The notes below the pieces were generated by a model that saw only the letters and a list, made by a program, of their open reading frames with translations, made no database searches and was not told where the DNA came from. From the NCBI GenBank assembly GCA_051453625.1, contig JBOZIK010000001.1, positions 10,631,119-10,664,255 on the forward strand: DNA of 33,137 nt, written 5' to 3'. Source of the stretch: Welwitschia mirabilis. Lineage: Eukaryota; Gnetophyta; Gnetopsida; Welwitschiales. Numbering within the stretch: the first letter of the stretch is position 1; every line of letters begins with the position of its first letter. Positions 8,696-18,368 of the stretch are shown piece after piece. The position numbers and the translations under genes are program-made.

Positions 8696-10090
8696 TAGGA
8701 AATAGTATTTACAGTACCTTTCAGAGGAACATTTTGTTAAGGACTTTTGTACGTCTTGACACTTGACAGCCGTGTACAAGTTTTGTAAAACATTGTTGAT
8801 GTAACAGGACCTTCAAAGCCCCGTTGTTCAATGGTAATGGGATCCTCCTGCGATCAACGTAACAGGACCCTCACAGTCGATGTTAACAGTAATTTTCATT
8901 CAATCCTTTTACGCTATCTGCATGCCAGACGTCTCCCAGTGGATCCCAGTATTACATTTCGAATTTCTCAAGCTATAGAGCCGTCTAAGGTCATTTTTGA
9001 ATCTCATCTAGCATTGTAAATTATAGGAAACCATTTATCTTTATTATCAAAGAATGCAGTCTCTCCCTTTCAGAGCATTGCCTATTTAAGAAATCTGAAG
9101 TATTGGCAACACAAGCTTTTTATCTGCATCCATAGCTTTTAATACTATTTTGCAAATACACTTTCATAGCTGCCACATTGTTTAGATAGGATATGCTGGT
9201 TTATGTGTGTTTGATTGCTGTCATACTGCCCCTATGGTCAGACGGCATAGAGGCTTTCCAGCTGAAAATGTCTTGTTTCATCATGGAGATAATGTTCCAG
9301 CTAATTGTGCTATTCTAATTTAGCTATACTGATTCAGATTGAACTCCAGATTATCGTAATTAATTAAGCTGCACCGTTTGATATCAAACCGTACTCTAAG
9401 CTTAAGATCAAACTGAAGACTTTTCCCATTGTATGATCTCAATATGGGCTGCTCACCAGTTGTCAAATCTAACCCGAGACTTCTTTCCTCCTATAATCTT
9501 AATATGGCTTTGCCAACCGGTTCGCGCTCCCTGTAGTGGTTTACTTGCCGTATAAGTATGATTACGGGATAAGGAAATTGCAGTTCTTCCAATTCATTCC
9601 AATCATCTAGGGAAACGAATCATCCTAAATTGCTTACCTTGCAGGAAGTGAGTAGAATTAATTACTAAAATTTGATGATCTAAGGGTTTTTGCATATGAG
9701 GAAATGCAATTCCATCCATAGTTATATGAGGAACTAGTAACATAGCTCACTTTTCTTCAATTTCTGTGTTTCATGACCATTTGTTAAGGATGTTAGTATC
9801 ATCAGAATTAATAGTGTTTCTTTGTGGCACAAGCTTCTGAGAGACACCGCAAATTATCTTTTGTTCATATGACATATTTCTGAAAATGTGTGGAGAATTT
9901 TTCGGATTATCAGACAATAAAATTAGTGGAAAAGGAACTGCAATATTGAAAAGTGAAATTTACTTCTCTTTTAATACACTGTCTATACTAATACTAAACT
10001 TTTCTGTTGAAAACTTTTAAATGATAGTATAACTAAAAAATTTAGAACTTTTAGTTAATATTTGATTATAGTAGAGAATGATAAATTTAA
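8696..10090. other. intergenic or 3' flanking sequence with two small imperfect duplications
   Basis: No recognised gene. Two weak internal duplications are visible: gtaacaggacc[t/c]tca at 8801 and 8859, and a block of about 60 bp whose second copy starts near 9476, with paired words such as gaagacttttccc/gagacttctttcc and atctcaatatggg/atcttaatatggc. The region is less AT-rich than the rest of the window up to about 9550. Confidence 0.35.
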
Positions 10091-10100
10091 GAAATTAATT

Positions 10101-10230
10101 ATTATGGTATATAGTGTAATTGGTTTGAACATTGTTTATAAATTGTGAGCTCTACCATTTTGGGTTTAAGTTCTACAAAAGGTTAGCTTGTAATTCTAAT
10201 TATGTGTTCAAGTGCACTTTATATAGGTTT
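10101..10230 (+). repeat. tRNA-derived SINE-like head, cut by an N gap
   Basis: tagtgtaattgg at 10112-10123 fits the pol III A-box pattern exactly, and ggtttaagttc at 10163-10173 is a decayed B-box. The spacing of about 50 bases is long but tolerable for a tRNA-derived head. The element runs into the gap at 10231. It does not obviously share a tail with the copies at 5455 and 29085, so it could be a different SINE family or a decayed tRNA pseudogene. Confidence 0.35.
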
Positions 10231-10692
10231 NNNNNNNNNNNNNNNNNNNNNNNNNNNNNNNNNNNNNNNNNNNNNNNNNNNNNNNNNNNNNNNNNNNNNN
10301 NNNNNNNNNNNNNNNNNNNNNNNNNNNNNNNNNNNNNNNNNNNNNNNNNNNNNNNNNNNNNNNNNNNNNNNNNNNNNNNNNNNNNNNNNNNNNNNNNNNN
10401 NNNNNNNNNNNNNNNNNNNNNNNNNNNNNNNNNNNNNNNNNNNNNNNNNNNNNNNNNNNNNNNNNNNNNNNNNNNNNNNNNNNNNNNNNNNNNNNNNNNN
10501 NNNNNNNNNNNNNNNNNNNNNNNNNNNNNNNNNNNNNNNNNNNNNNNNNNNNNNNNNNNNNNNNNNNNNNNNNNNNNNNNNNNNNNNNNNNNNNNNNNNN
10601 NNNNNNNNNNNNNNNNNNNNNNNNNNNNNNNNNNNNNNNNNNNNNNNNNNNNNNNNNNNNNNNNNNNNNNNNNNNNNNNNNNNNNNNNNNNN
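10231..10692. other. assembly gap (462 N) with a repeated flank
   Basis: A run of 462 N. The 20 bases before it (10211-10230, agtgcactttatataggttt) are identical to the 20 bases after it (10693-10712). This suggests overlapping contig ends or a tandemly repeated segment hidden by the gap. Confidence 0.95.
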
Positions 10693-10712
10693 AGTGCACT
10701 TTATATAGGTTT

Positions 10713-11408
10713 CAATGTTTTCGGTATAAATTACAAGTGAAACTTTGTTGGCTACTTCTTAGACCCACAAAGGCCACTATAGGTTTTTATTGACCACATA
10801 AACCAATAACCTCCTCAAGTGTAGTCTCACTTCACTTCTTTTTAAACAAAATAAATTAGAAAAAAAAACATAAAAAGTTTGAGTAGTCTATAAAGTATGT
10901 AAAAAGTTTGAGCACTCATATATATATATATATATCATAGTTAATAAATAATAGATCAGAACAAAAGTAAATATTATACAAAAATATCTTAGATTTCTCA
11001 TGCATATAAGTGCAACCTATAAATGTTTTATAGATTTTGAGATTGATATATTTAAATCAAAAATTTAAGAGCATATATATTTACCTTCAATCTCCTTTAT
11101 ATTAGTGAATATATATCTCATTGAAAGTTAGAGAAAGATTGAAATCAAGTAATAAAGGAAGGCTTTATTAAAATCATGTATACCAAAATGCTATAACAAA
11201 GCTAGGACTACAAAGAAAACCTTTTGGCCAAAATGTTCAATAAGTAATGAAGAGACATTGAGGATGTCGAAGTTGAAATTTTCAGTAACGATTTCTCTTT
11301 AAACAACCACCAAATCACCGAAACGAATAATTTAATTACATCTAAGGCATTATAGTCTGCTAAATATGATATCCAAAAGTTTAAACTCACGACCCAATAG
11401 AGTTAAAC
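10713..11408. other. AT-rich intergenic stretch with a short TA microsatellite
   Basis: No gene recognised. An alternating TA run of about nine units lies at 10918-10935. A minus-strand open frame at 11208-11390 has no recognisable family. Confidence 0.45.
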
Positions 11409-11471
11409 AAGAAATTGATTAAGATCATTAAATAAGAAATTGGCCAAGATCATTAAATAAGAAATTGGCTA
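11409..11471. repeat. 25-bp tandem repeat, about 2.5 copies
   Basis: Units start at 11409, 11434 and 11459 with aagaaattg. The first two are full 25-bp units ending cattaaat, and the third is partial. It lies about 450 bp beyond the stop codon of the BPS1-like gene. Confidence 0.85.
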
Positions 11472-11926
11472 ATGCACTTAAAATGGACACCACATTAACC
11501 AAAATTTATAAGGAAATGATCTAAATGAGAATGTTGTGTAACAATCTTCCTCATTGTGTACACTTTGTTATTAGATTCGTAAAAATGTGAGTATGATGAA
11601 TCTCACATGGTAGTAGGGTTATGTCCATAAGAAAATAAACAATAAGAAAGGAAGGAAAGCCGTAACCAAGAAAAACATGTTAATTTCATACAGGGACGAA
11701 GACTTGTTTAGATGCTTAACAAAGAGAGATTTGATTTCCCAAAGCTGTGCTTTTAGAAAACAAACTTCGTAAATATTGAGAAATCATGTAAAAAGCACTT
11801 GCCCATGTCAATGATTGAAAACAGAATGACGGGAAGTTGATAATATTCTGCAGATAAAGAAATTAGACACAAAGCTTATTCAAACTAACAAACCAAGGTT
11901 CATGTTGACAAACCAATTCCTGACGT
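11472..11926 (-). other. 3' flank of the BPS1-like gene
   Basis: Sequence following the stop codon on the minus strand. A possible poly(A) signal variant, aataag on the minus strand, lies at 11875-11880, about 50 bases after the stop, followed by T-rich sequence that would suit 3' end formation. No other gene was seen. Confidence 0.3.
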
Positions 11927-12994
11927 TTAAATCCTTTTCTTATGTGTTTGTTTGTATTTTTGCAATCCCTTTGGGGCAGGTTTTGAGCTCATCGTGGGTT
12001 CGAGTGTGGAAGCAGTCAATGAATCAAGTAGACCTTTTCTTCCTGTCAGAGTCACTTCAAAGAATTCATCAACCTGTTTGTCTAACTGATCCAGACCTTC
12101 GGAGAGGATCTCGACACTGTATTGCAATTCTTTGACATGCTCTTCTATTTCATCCGATCTGTTTCCTCTAATGGAATCAACAGACTCTAGGGTTGCCACT
12201 GCGGAGTGCACTCTCTCAGCTTTCGCATGCAGAATTTGGATCTCCGCCAGGGCTGTGTAACTGTTTTGGTCTTCACTTATCCGTGACCTGATTTGCTCGT
12301 GGACTTCCTTCTGCAAGCTAAGAAACTTTCCGGACCAGCACAACCCATCTGGAACCCTCAATTGAATCAGTGAATTTGTTGAAACACCAAAAGCGCACGC
12401 TATCACACCACAAATGAATATAGTCATCACTTTCATGCCATACAGTGCTCTCAGGAATACTCCTTCTCTGGAAGTACTTATGGATTTCGGAAATTCCATG
12501 GATCTGCTCATCTTCCGCAACATCTCAGTGCAAATTTCGATACCATTCTCTCTTCTTTTTTCAAGTTTTGCTACCAACTCCCTGATGCTCTCTTTGACAC
12601 CAATAAGCTCTTCGACTGTGCAAATCTCTTGGAAAGTCTCAAGCATGTGCACCGCATATCGTCCCGAAAGCTTTATCTGTTTCATTTTGGAGATTTCTGA
12701 TTTTATAGCATTACATATGTCCAGACCTTTCAGGCTCTCCTCCAAATACTCGTCTATCCATTTTTGTCCCCACGGATTTTCTGCAGTATGAAGATCGGAT
12801 GCCAGAGAATTCAGATTTTCGTTTACTTCAGATAGAATTTCCAAGGCGTCGTGCACCCATTCAAGATTCATGAATTTGCTCTCATTTTTTGACAAAACTT
12901 GCAACCTCGTTAACTGTTCCATAAGATGATGCTCAGATTTCTTTGAAACTTCATCTTTTGCCGAGGATTTATGTGCTTGACGCTTGGACAACAT
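11927..12994 (-). CDS. BYPASS1-like (BPS1/ROH1 family, DUF793) protein
   Basis: From the first ATG (12994) the frame is 355 codons, close to the roughly 350 usual for this plant-specific family. Family-like features, numbered from a non-ATG frame start at 13024, are: NPFKSML at 6-12; LEWVHDALEILSEVNENL at 54-71; WIDEYLEESLKGLDICNAIK at 89-108, the most diagnostic block; a hydrophobic segment, MKVMTIFICGVIACAFGV, at 197-214 that could span or touch a membrane; and a long acidic, coiled-coil-like C-terminal half ending in basic KYKQTHKKRI. Arabidopsis BPS1 restrains production of a root-derived mobile signal, and ROH1 relatives bind exocyst EXO70 subunits; the role of this copy is unknown. The frame is unbroken in AT-rich DNA, so the gene is probably functional. 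The conserved NPFK lies upstream of the first ATG with a stop (13031-13033) just beyond, so the true start may be in an upstream exon. The stop is TAA at 11927-11929. Confidence 0.82.
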   Translation of the reverse strand: MLSKRQAHKSSAKDEVSKKSEHHLMEQLTRLQVLSKNESKFMNLEWVHDALEILSEVNENLNSLASDLHTAENPWGQKWIDEYLEESLKGLDICNAIKSEISKMKQIKLSGRYAVHMLETFQEICTVEELIGVKESIRELVAKLEKRRENGIEICTEMLRKMSRSMEFPKSISTSREGVFLRALYGMKVMTIFICGVIACAFGVSTNSLIQLRVPDGLCWSGKFLSLQKEVHEQIRSRISEDQNSYTALAEIQILHAKAERVHSAVATLESVDSIRGNRSDEIEEHVKELQYSVEILSEGLDQLDKQVDEFFEVTLTGRKGLLDSLTASTLEPTMSSKPAPKGLQKYKQTHKKRI

Positions 12995-13440
12995 GGATTT
13001 GAACGGATTTCTGAAGTGCAACAACGCAGACTATCGATTATCAGAATTTATAGTTGCAAATCTGAGCTTGCTTTCACAGAAGGACAATGTACAAAAGGAC
13101 AATTACTCTTTCAAGAAAAATTCAGGTCCACAGCGTTTAACATTCAAACCCTACCTNNNNNNNNNNATAGGGAAACAATTTGAGCACAAGATAATAACTG
13201 GAGGCGTTCTGTCCCAGGGATTGTTCGATGTCGTGTTAAAGTGGAAGTTATGTGCGCCGGAAAGCTTGACCGCTCTGCATCAAGGACCACGGGTTAGCCT
13301 GCTGATGAATCTTACGACTTAGTGCAAAATTGACTGCTTCGTTTGTTTGTTTGCATGCATTAAAAATACATACAAGAAAGCAGATACTAACATGGATAAC
13401 AGAAGGATGAATTCGCTTTGTAACATACATCTTACAGCAT
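12995..13440 (-). other. probable 5' intron and tiny first coding exon of the BPS1-like gene
   Basis: Going upstream on the minus strand from ATG 12994, the frame stays open through NPFK to a TAG at 13033-13031. An acceptor-like gttgttgcacttcag ends at 13011, so an exon could begin at 13010. A donor-like gtaaga begins at 13435, right after ATGCT (13440-13436). Splicing these sites keeps the frame and would give a protein beginning MLNPFKSML, restoring the family's NPF motif near the start. The intron would be 425 bp and would include the 10-N gap at 13157-13166. If transcription instead begins within this interval, translation would start at 12994. This is inference from consensus and phase; no transcript evidence was available. 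Confidence 0.35.
13157..13166. other. short gap (10 N) in the BPS1-like gene leader
   Basis: Ten N between ctacct and atagggaaac. It lies in the probable 5' intron or leader and does not touch the clear coding frame. Confidence 0.97.
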
Positions 13441-14125
13441 TTTCACAACTGTTAATGTCCAGATGCTATCAACGGAGAAACGATTGAAACAAAGACATAC
13501 TGATTACAGTCACTGATTTTGACACAGGTACAATCGAAGAAATTAACTTCCCGTAGCGAAACGAGTACGTATTTTTATCAAAAAAGGCTTTCTGACCGCT
13601 AAAACTTCAAAGAACGATAACGGTAAAGAAAAATCTAAGAAGCACACATATACAATTTGACAACAAAAGGAGCGTTACATTTAAGAATTGAGAACCATAG
13701 ACAAGCGTTATGCTCAATTCTAAGGGCCTATTCAGAACAATTGTACGCAGAGAGTTTTCATTTACTTACACAACACTACTGCAAGATCGTCATTCTTCGA
13801 AATCAGAGGGGCTTTGGAGCGTAAAGCGACGCTAAAGTATAAGGAAAAAGAGGAATGCATGTTTTACTGGAGATGAGATGGGATAAGTATGAAAGAAACT
13901 GAGGCGGCAAGAAAATCTGGCGGTTGAAAATTGGAAAGAAGACGTTCGGAAGCCGTTTTCTTGAGATGCGGGATGGAAAAAGCACGAGTCTGCTTTCTGT
14001 GGATGCTGTCGTGAGAGAAACGGTAGACGATTCAATTCTGCAAGTCTGTTTTGACTTCTTTGGATAAATGTTATGCAAAAAAGGACGATTCCAAGCCTTA
14101 AAAAAATGAATATTTAAAACGTCAT
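13441..14125 (-). promoter_or_regulatory. probable 5' leader and promoter of the BPS1-like gene
   Basis: This block is less AT-rich than the DNA to its right. On the minus strand it is pyrimidine-rich around 13830-14060, like many plant 5' leaders. A TATA-like tttaaata lies at 14111-14118 (minus strand), and a TGACGT bZIP-type core lies just upstream at 14119-14124 (minus strand). Short open frames here (13803-14078 on the minus strand) have no recognisable family and are better read as leader. The distance from the TATA-like box to the coding start is long, so a leader intron is likely. Evidence is positional and motif-based only. Confidence 0.35.
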
Positions 14126-14186
14126 CGACGGTTTCGTCGTTTTGTCTCGACTCGTTTTTTGCATGTACTATTTTAGGTTCCTTCTA

Positions 14187-14710
14187 ACAAGTTAATTAAT
14201 TGAAAACTATGGACTTAATTCATTGAAAACTAAGGGCTTTTACTATTTGTTAAATTATATTAATTATGTTTAGAAACATAGTTCTTCTTAAGATATTAGG
14301 GGTTTAAACCTTTAGTAATACACAAGCATTATCATGAGGAGCGGGGTTTAGGTGTAATTAAATTATTCATTTTGTGGTTGTATTTCTCAAGGAGGTACAT
14401 TGACTAAAAGTCTTGTGTTTGGCATCACTACTACTTGTTAATTAAAAACTACAAGCTTAATTCATTGAAAACTAAGGGTTCTTACTATTTGTTAAATGAC
14501 ACTAATTATGTTTAGAAACATGTTAGTGTTGTTTTGGAACGCTTAGTTCTTATTAAGAGCTAATGGTTTTAGACTTTAGGTAATGCTTGACAAGCATCAT
14601 TGTGAGAAACCAAATCTGGGCATAATCAAATCTTTTATTTAAGCAATCATGATGGTTGTACCTTTGAAGGAGGTACATTCGCTAAAGACCTTGTGTTTAG
14701 CATTCCCAAT
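14187..14710 (+). repeat. tandem duplication of a unit of 245-279 bp
   Basis: Unit 1 (14187-14431) and unit 2 (14432-14710) align along their length. Shared words in the same order include cttaattcattgaaaactaa, tactatttgttaaat, ttaattatgtttagaaacat / ctaattatgtttagaaacat, agttctt, aaggaggtacatt, and cttgtgttt[g/a]gcat. Unit 2 carries about 34 extra bases. A third start, acttgtaaac, follows at 14711 but does not continue. The right part of each unit (cataat..aaat, tggttgta, aaggaggtac) resembles the tail of the SINE-like copies at 5455 and 29085, so each unit may contain a decayed SINE. Confidence 0.85.
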
Positions 14711-16580
14711 ACTTGTAAACATGTTATTCTATTTTTTTTTTTTAAGACTTTTTTGAGAAACTGACTCAACCACAAAGTCACACTAGTACTACTCCGTTAT
14801 AATTTTCTTAAGTGTTTTTTGTTTCTTAATTTTTGTTTTTAAGCTTAACTTATGCTTCTAAAGAACATGTTTAACAAATATCTATATACCCATCTTATAT
14901 ACCTTAGTATCACATAAGCTTAAACTAGTAACAAATCTTTGTTAAGTAAAACAATAATTCCACATCCTATAATAAAAAAGTTATTTTTATGAGTCTTAAG
15001 CATTATTTGTTTTAATATATGTGAAACCTTTTTGGAAAAGAGTATACATAATTATCGCTTTATGCTTTTAAAACGCTTGATATTATTGATTGAATTAAAA
15101 GGACTTGAAAATTAGTGAATGACTTTTTACAAAAGATAACGAATTTGTATAAATTTGTTATTATGTAGTTCCAGAAGTTAATGACAACCCTTAGGATTTA
15201 GGTGATAAGAGTTTAAATTTGTTCAAATCTAATTGGAATGGAAGTGGCATAGAATGAAGATTATTGTAAGGGTCTTAAAAGTGTGAATTATGGAAATTTT
15301 GTTACCCAAGGATATTGCCTCTTGTTATATTTTCTTGACAATCCATGGCTACATTGTCCAAGTAAACTGAATGCAATTTTGGAATAGCTAATTATTAAGG
15401 TTTTGCACCCTCAATATTTTTCCAAAATCTTTTCTACAAGTAGAGCTTTCAAATCCATTCATCGTAACTACTGTTATAGATATTGAAGCTTTAATCAATC
15501 TTGTGTTTTCCTTGTTATTCATAAATGAACATTAGATTTTGATCCAAATCTACCTGATGTACTAAAATTTCTTGCTACCTTATGCTAGAAAATCTTCTGT
15601 TCATTTTTCAAATGGTAGAATAGGACATTATTGCTAGTATTGATTTAACGTTAAATTAAAAACATTTTCACCACCTAATGGTACTCCTTGCCCATGTTAC
15701 TTTGTAGAGATCAATTTGCAACACAAGAAGAAAGAATTTAAACTTAAGTGGGGTAACACAACTTATGTTCATAAAGTTACATATTATAATATGATAAGAT
15801 GTTTTCACTAGTATAGTCAAAAGAACCATACAATTTATGATTATTAACATTAAATAAGAGAAACTCTTAGGAGGAACAATAGTCTTATGCTAGAAAAAAA
15901 TGTTGTTACTTCCTTATCACTTATTCCTTTTTGTCGATCTATAATAAGGCATTAAATTCTTGGCATAAATCCTTCCTTGACTTTAAAAATAAAAGGAAGG
16001 GTTGAAGAATCCTTTTGCTTTATGACATCTAATCATGCTTTTTAAAATTCTTATATAATTAATTCAAACGTAGATGTAGAAGATTTCATCTGGTTAGTGT
16101 AATTAACACAAACAATTTTAGAGAGACTTAAGTTTAAAACATTTAGGTAACTTGCCACCAATAAATTTTGATTTCATTATTTCTTCCTTCGATAATAGTT
16201 TTTTAACTATTAATAATATGAAATGTGAATTTGAGAACTATTCAAGATGCAAGGGGGGTCCTCCTCCCCCTCTCAATAATTTTAGTTCTTTCATGAAATG
16301 TATGAGGCCTTACAAATAGGATCTAGCTTTTAGATTCTATGGTGATAAATATGAGATCTTGTGGAATGTAGCTTTTAACTCTAGCTCTAAGCTGAATAAA
16401 TTTATACAAATAAAAAGCAATTAAAATATCTCTTATAGTAAAGACTTGAGAACTTTTTACTATGGTTTTATTTCTTGTTCTTATTTTTGGTCTTTATACT
16501 TTGATGCTTTTACACCATTTTTTTGGTATTAGTGAGTGGATATATTTTACTTTTAATAAAATAATTTTTTAGGATCTGAC
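14711..16580. other. AT-rich intergenic stretch, no gene recognised
   Basis: Only short frames broken by many stops. A small G/C hairpin, aggggg paired with ccccct (16252-16271, 8-base loop), stands out in the AT-rich background. A minus-strand frame at 15668-15850 is hydrophobic and AT-driven, with no family resemblance. Confidence 0.45.
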
Positions 16581-16592
16581 ATTGTCCTTAAG

Positions 16593-16911
16593 AGTAGTAA
16601 CAAATACAAGAAAAGAACAATTAAGAAGATAAAAGACAATAAATTTCATGTTGTTGATTTCACTATGATAAAAAAAGAGAGTCCTAGAGTAGGTTTATTT
16701 AAAAATGAAGCATCAAAAGATTAGTCTGTTGAAGACACTTAAGAGGATTTCAACTAATGCATATCATGTAGAATTACCTAAAGGTATGAGGGTTTCTACT
16801 TTTCTTAATGATGCTAATTTGTTATTATATCATAAAGATAAATTAACTATTACAACTTTAGTAGTTAATTTAAAGATATTATTTAAGAAGGAATATTATT
16901 TTAATCAATGA
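16593..16911 (+). pseudogene. Ty3-type retrotransposon remnant: integrase C-terminal segment
   Basis: Two adjacent frames together resemble the region after the integrase core of plant Ty3 elements. The first (from 16593) reads SNKYKKRTIKKIKDNKFHVV followed by DFTMIKKE, the counterpart of the basic segment and the FxxGDxVxV strand. It ends at a TAG (16719-16721). The second (16705-16911) reads LLKTLKRISTNAYHVELPKG then STFLNDANLLLYH, matching the PFKILKRINxNAYxxxLP and ISxxFNVADLxxYH pattern. The frame change between them and the absence of RT or an integrase core nearby show a small dead fragment. No chromodomain was seen. Confidence 0.65.
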
Positions 16912-18368
16912 GATTAACATAAAGGAAAGAAATACTTAAGGACATAACTATTATGACTTTATTGTTATATTTTTCAAGGAAGATAGTTAAGATAAGAAAT
17001 GGGTTATAAGACAAGAGTTGATTACCGTGGGGAACAAAATCCATAATTTGACTTCAATGTACATAATTTCCTTTCCAACTTGGCGTTCTCTCAATGGATG
17101 ATATTTTTCCCTTGCAAGATGTATTTCATGTGATAATAGAGTTGCTTGATATGTTTCTAATGAAGCAAAATTGATTTCTAGTTTTTTTGGAGTAGTTTTG
17201 AGTGATTAAAGACTTCATGTTAATGATTGATAATAGTTGGTCAATTAAACTACTAAAGACTAGCCACTAAATTATTCATTAATCTTAAATATTAATTTGT
17301 CATAAGGCCAATCAATGAAGATTAAGGGTTAATTAATTACTTTTGACAACACATGTAAAATAACATATGTTGGGTTTATTGACTAAGTCTAAAAGTGGAT
17401 TAACCAAGTTCAAAGTAGTTATGATATTTTCTAGAGTTAGAACAATTCAAACAAACATCTAGAAAAGGTAAAAGTGTGTTATGATAATGATAAAAGAAAT
17501 TATAATCTAGGGTGAAAACCCCTAAGCATATAAAGGGATTAGATCTAAGGGTGAAACTTCAAAGATATTAACAGATGTGGTAGTGTAAACTTTAGGGAAA
17601 TAATTGACTCCAAGTTTAAGTAAGGATTAGATTTTATCTAATGCCTTAGTTAAATAGGTCATGATAACTAAAAGATAACAGAGTTTAAAATGGTCAATAA
17701 CTGCTTTAAAAGAGTGAAAAGTTAAAAGACCAAAATATTAGAGAAGAATAGATTTGCAATCTGATAAAATAACTCTTATTAAAGAAAGAAAATGGAGCTA
17801 ATACCATAGGTGATGATACTAATTAGAGTTAGATAAATAATGAGGGCTTTTGTAAGTCATTTGTTGTGCTATGACTAATTTTAAAAATGTGATACCATGA
17901 TTGAAGTAATCAAGAAAGTATTATAAAGTAAAAAGAAACCTTAAATATAATTAGCATATCATTTTGTGGTGTATAATTCTAGTAGAATATAATTACTATA
18001 AAAATAAAAGATAATAATAATAAGTTATATATTTATTTATGACTATTACAAATAATTATCTTATTTATCAACATGAAAACATAATTTGTGATTTAGTGGT
18101 GGCACATAGCTACATGTCATATGCATAAGTTTGTAAGACATTTTGGATAACAAATAACTTTGCATGCAAATTTGAAATATAGCAATCTTAAATTAATAGT
18201 TTAAGAATTATCTAAAAAACTACTCCATGATTCATTCAATGGAAGAGTTCATGTTCAACCAATCATAACTAGATTAACTTTTTAGAAATGGGATGTTTAT
18301 CAAGTTGAAAGTCTTCTTATTAAAAGTTACCTTCCTTGGCTTAACTCCATAATGAAAATTGTAAAGAA
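16912..18368. other. AT-rich stretch between retroelement remnants
   Basis: No coding frame recognised. The right end (about 18240-18368) may be decayed LINE endonuclease sequence continuing from the next feature. A phrase near 17510-17560 with gtgaaaacccctaagcatat and a TATA-like word looks LTR-like, but no partner copy was found. Confidence 0.35.

Noticed and set aside
10101-10180. Functional tRNA gene
   Set aside because: A- and B-box-like words are present, but the sequence does not fold into a cloverleaf by eye and lacks a paired acceptor stem; a SINE-like head or tRNA pseudogene is more likely.
10132-10740. Open frames of 160-200 codons over this region
   Set aside because: Nearly all codons are N; the frames exist only because the gap contains no stops.
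11902-12135. 77-codon plus-strand frame
   Set aside because: Antisense to the 3' end of the BPS1-like gene; composition follows the sense strand codons.
12414-12791. 125-codon plus-strand frame
   Set aside because: It lies wholly opposite the BPS1-like coding sequence and is a shadow frame with no family resemblance.
12984-13322. Plus-strand frames through the 10-N gap
   Set aside because: They cross the gap, overlap the start of the BPS1-like gene in antisense and show no family.
13803-14078. 91-codon minus-strand frame rich in Ser, Phe and Leu
   Set aside because: The composition is what pyrimidine-rich leader DNA gives in translation; two overlapping frames are equally open. Better explained as the untranslated leader of the BPS1-like gene.
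16252-16271. Transcription terminator or regulatory hairpin
   Set aside because: A six-base G/C stem alone in intergenic plant DNA is not evidence of a function; no gene end is nearby.
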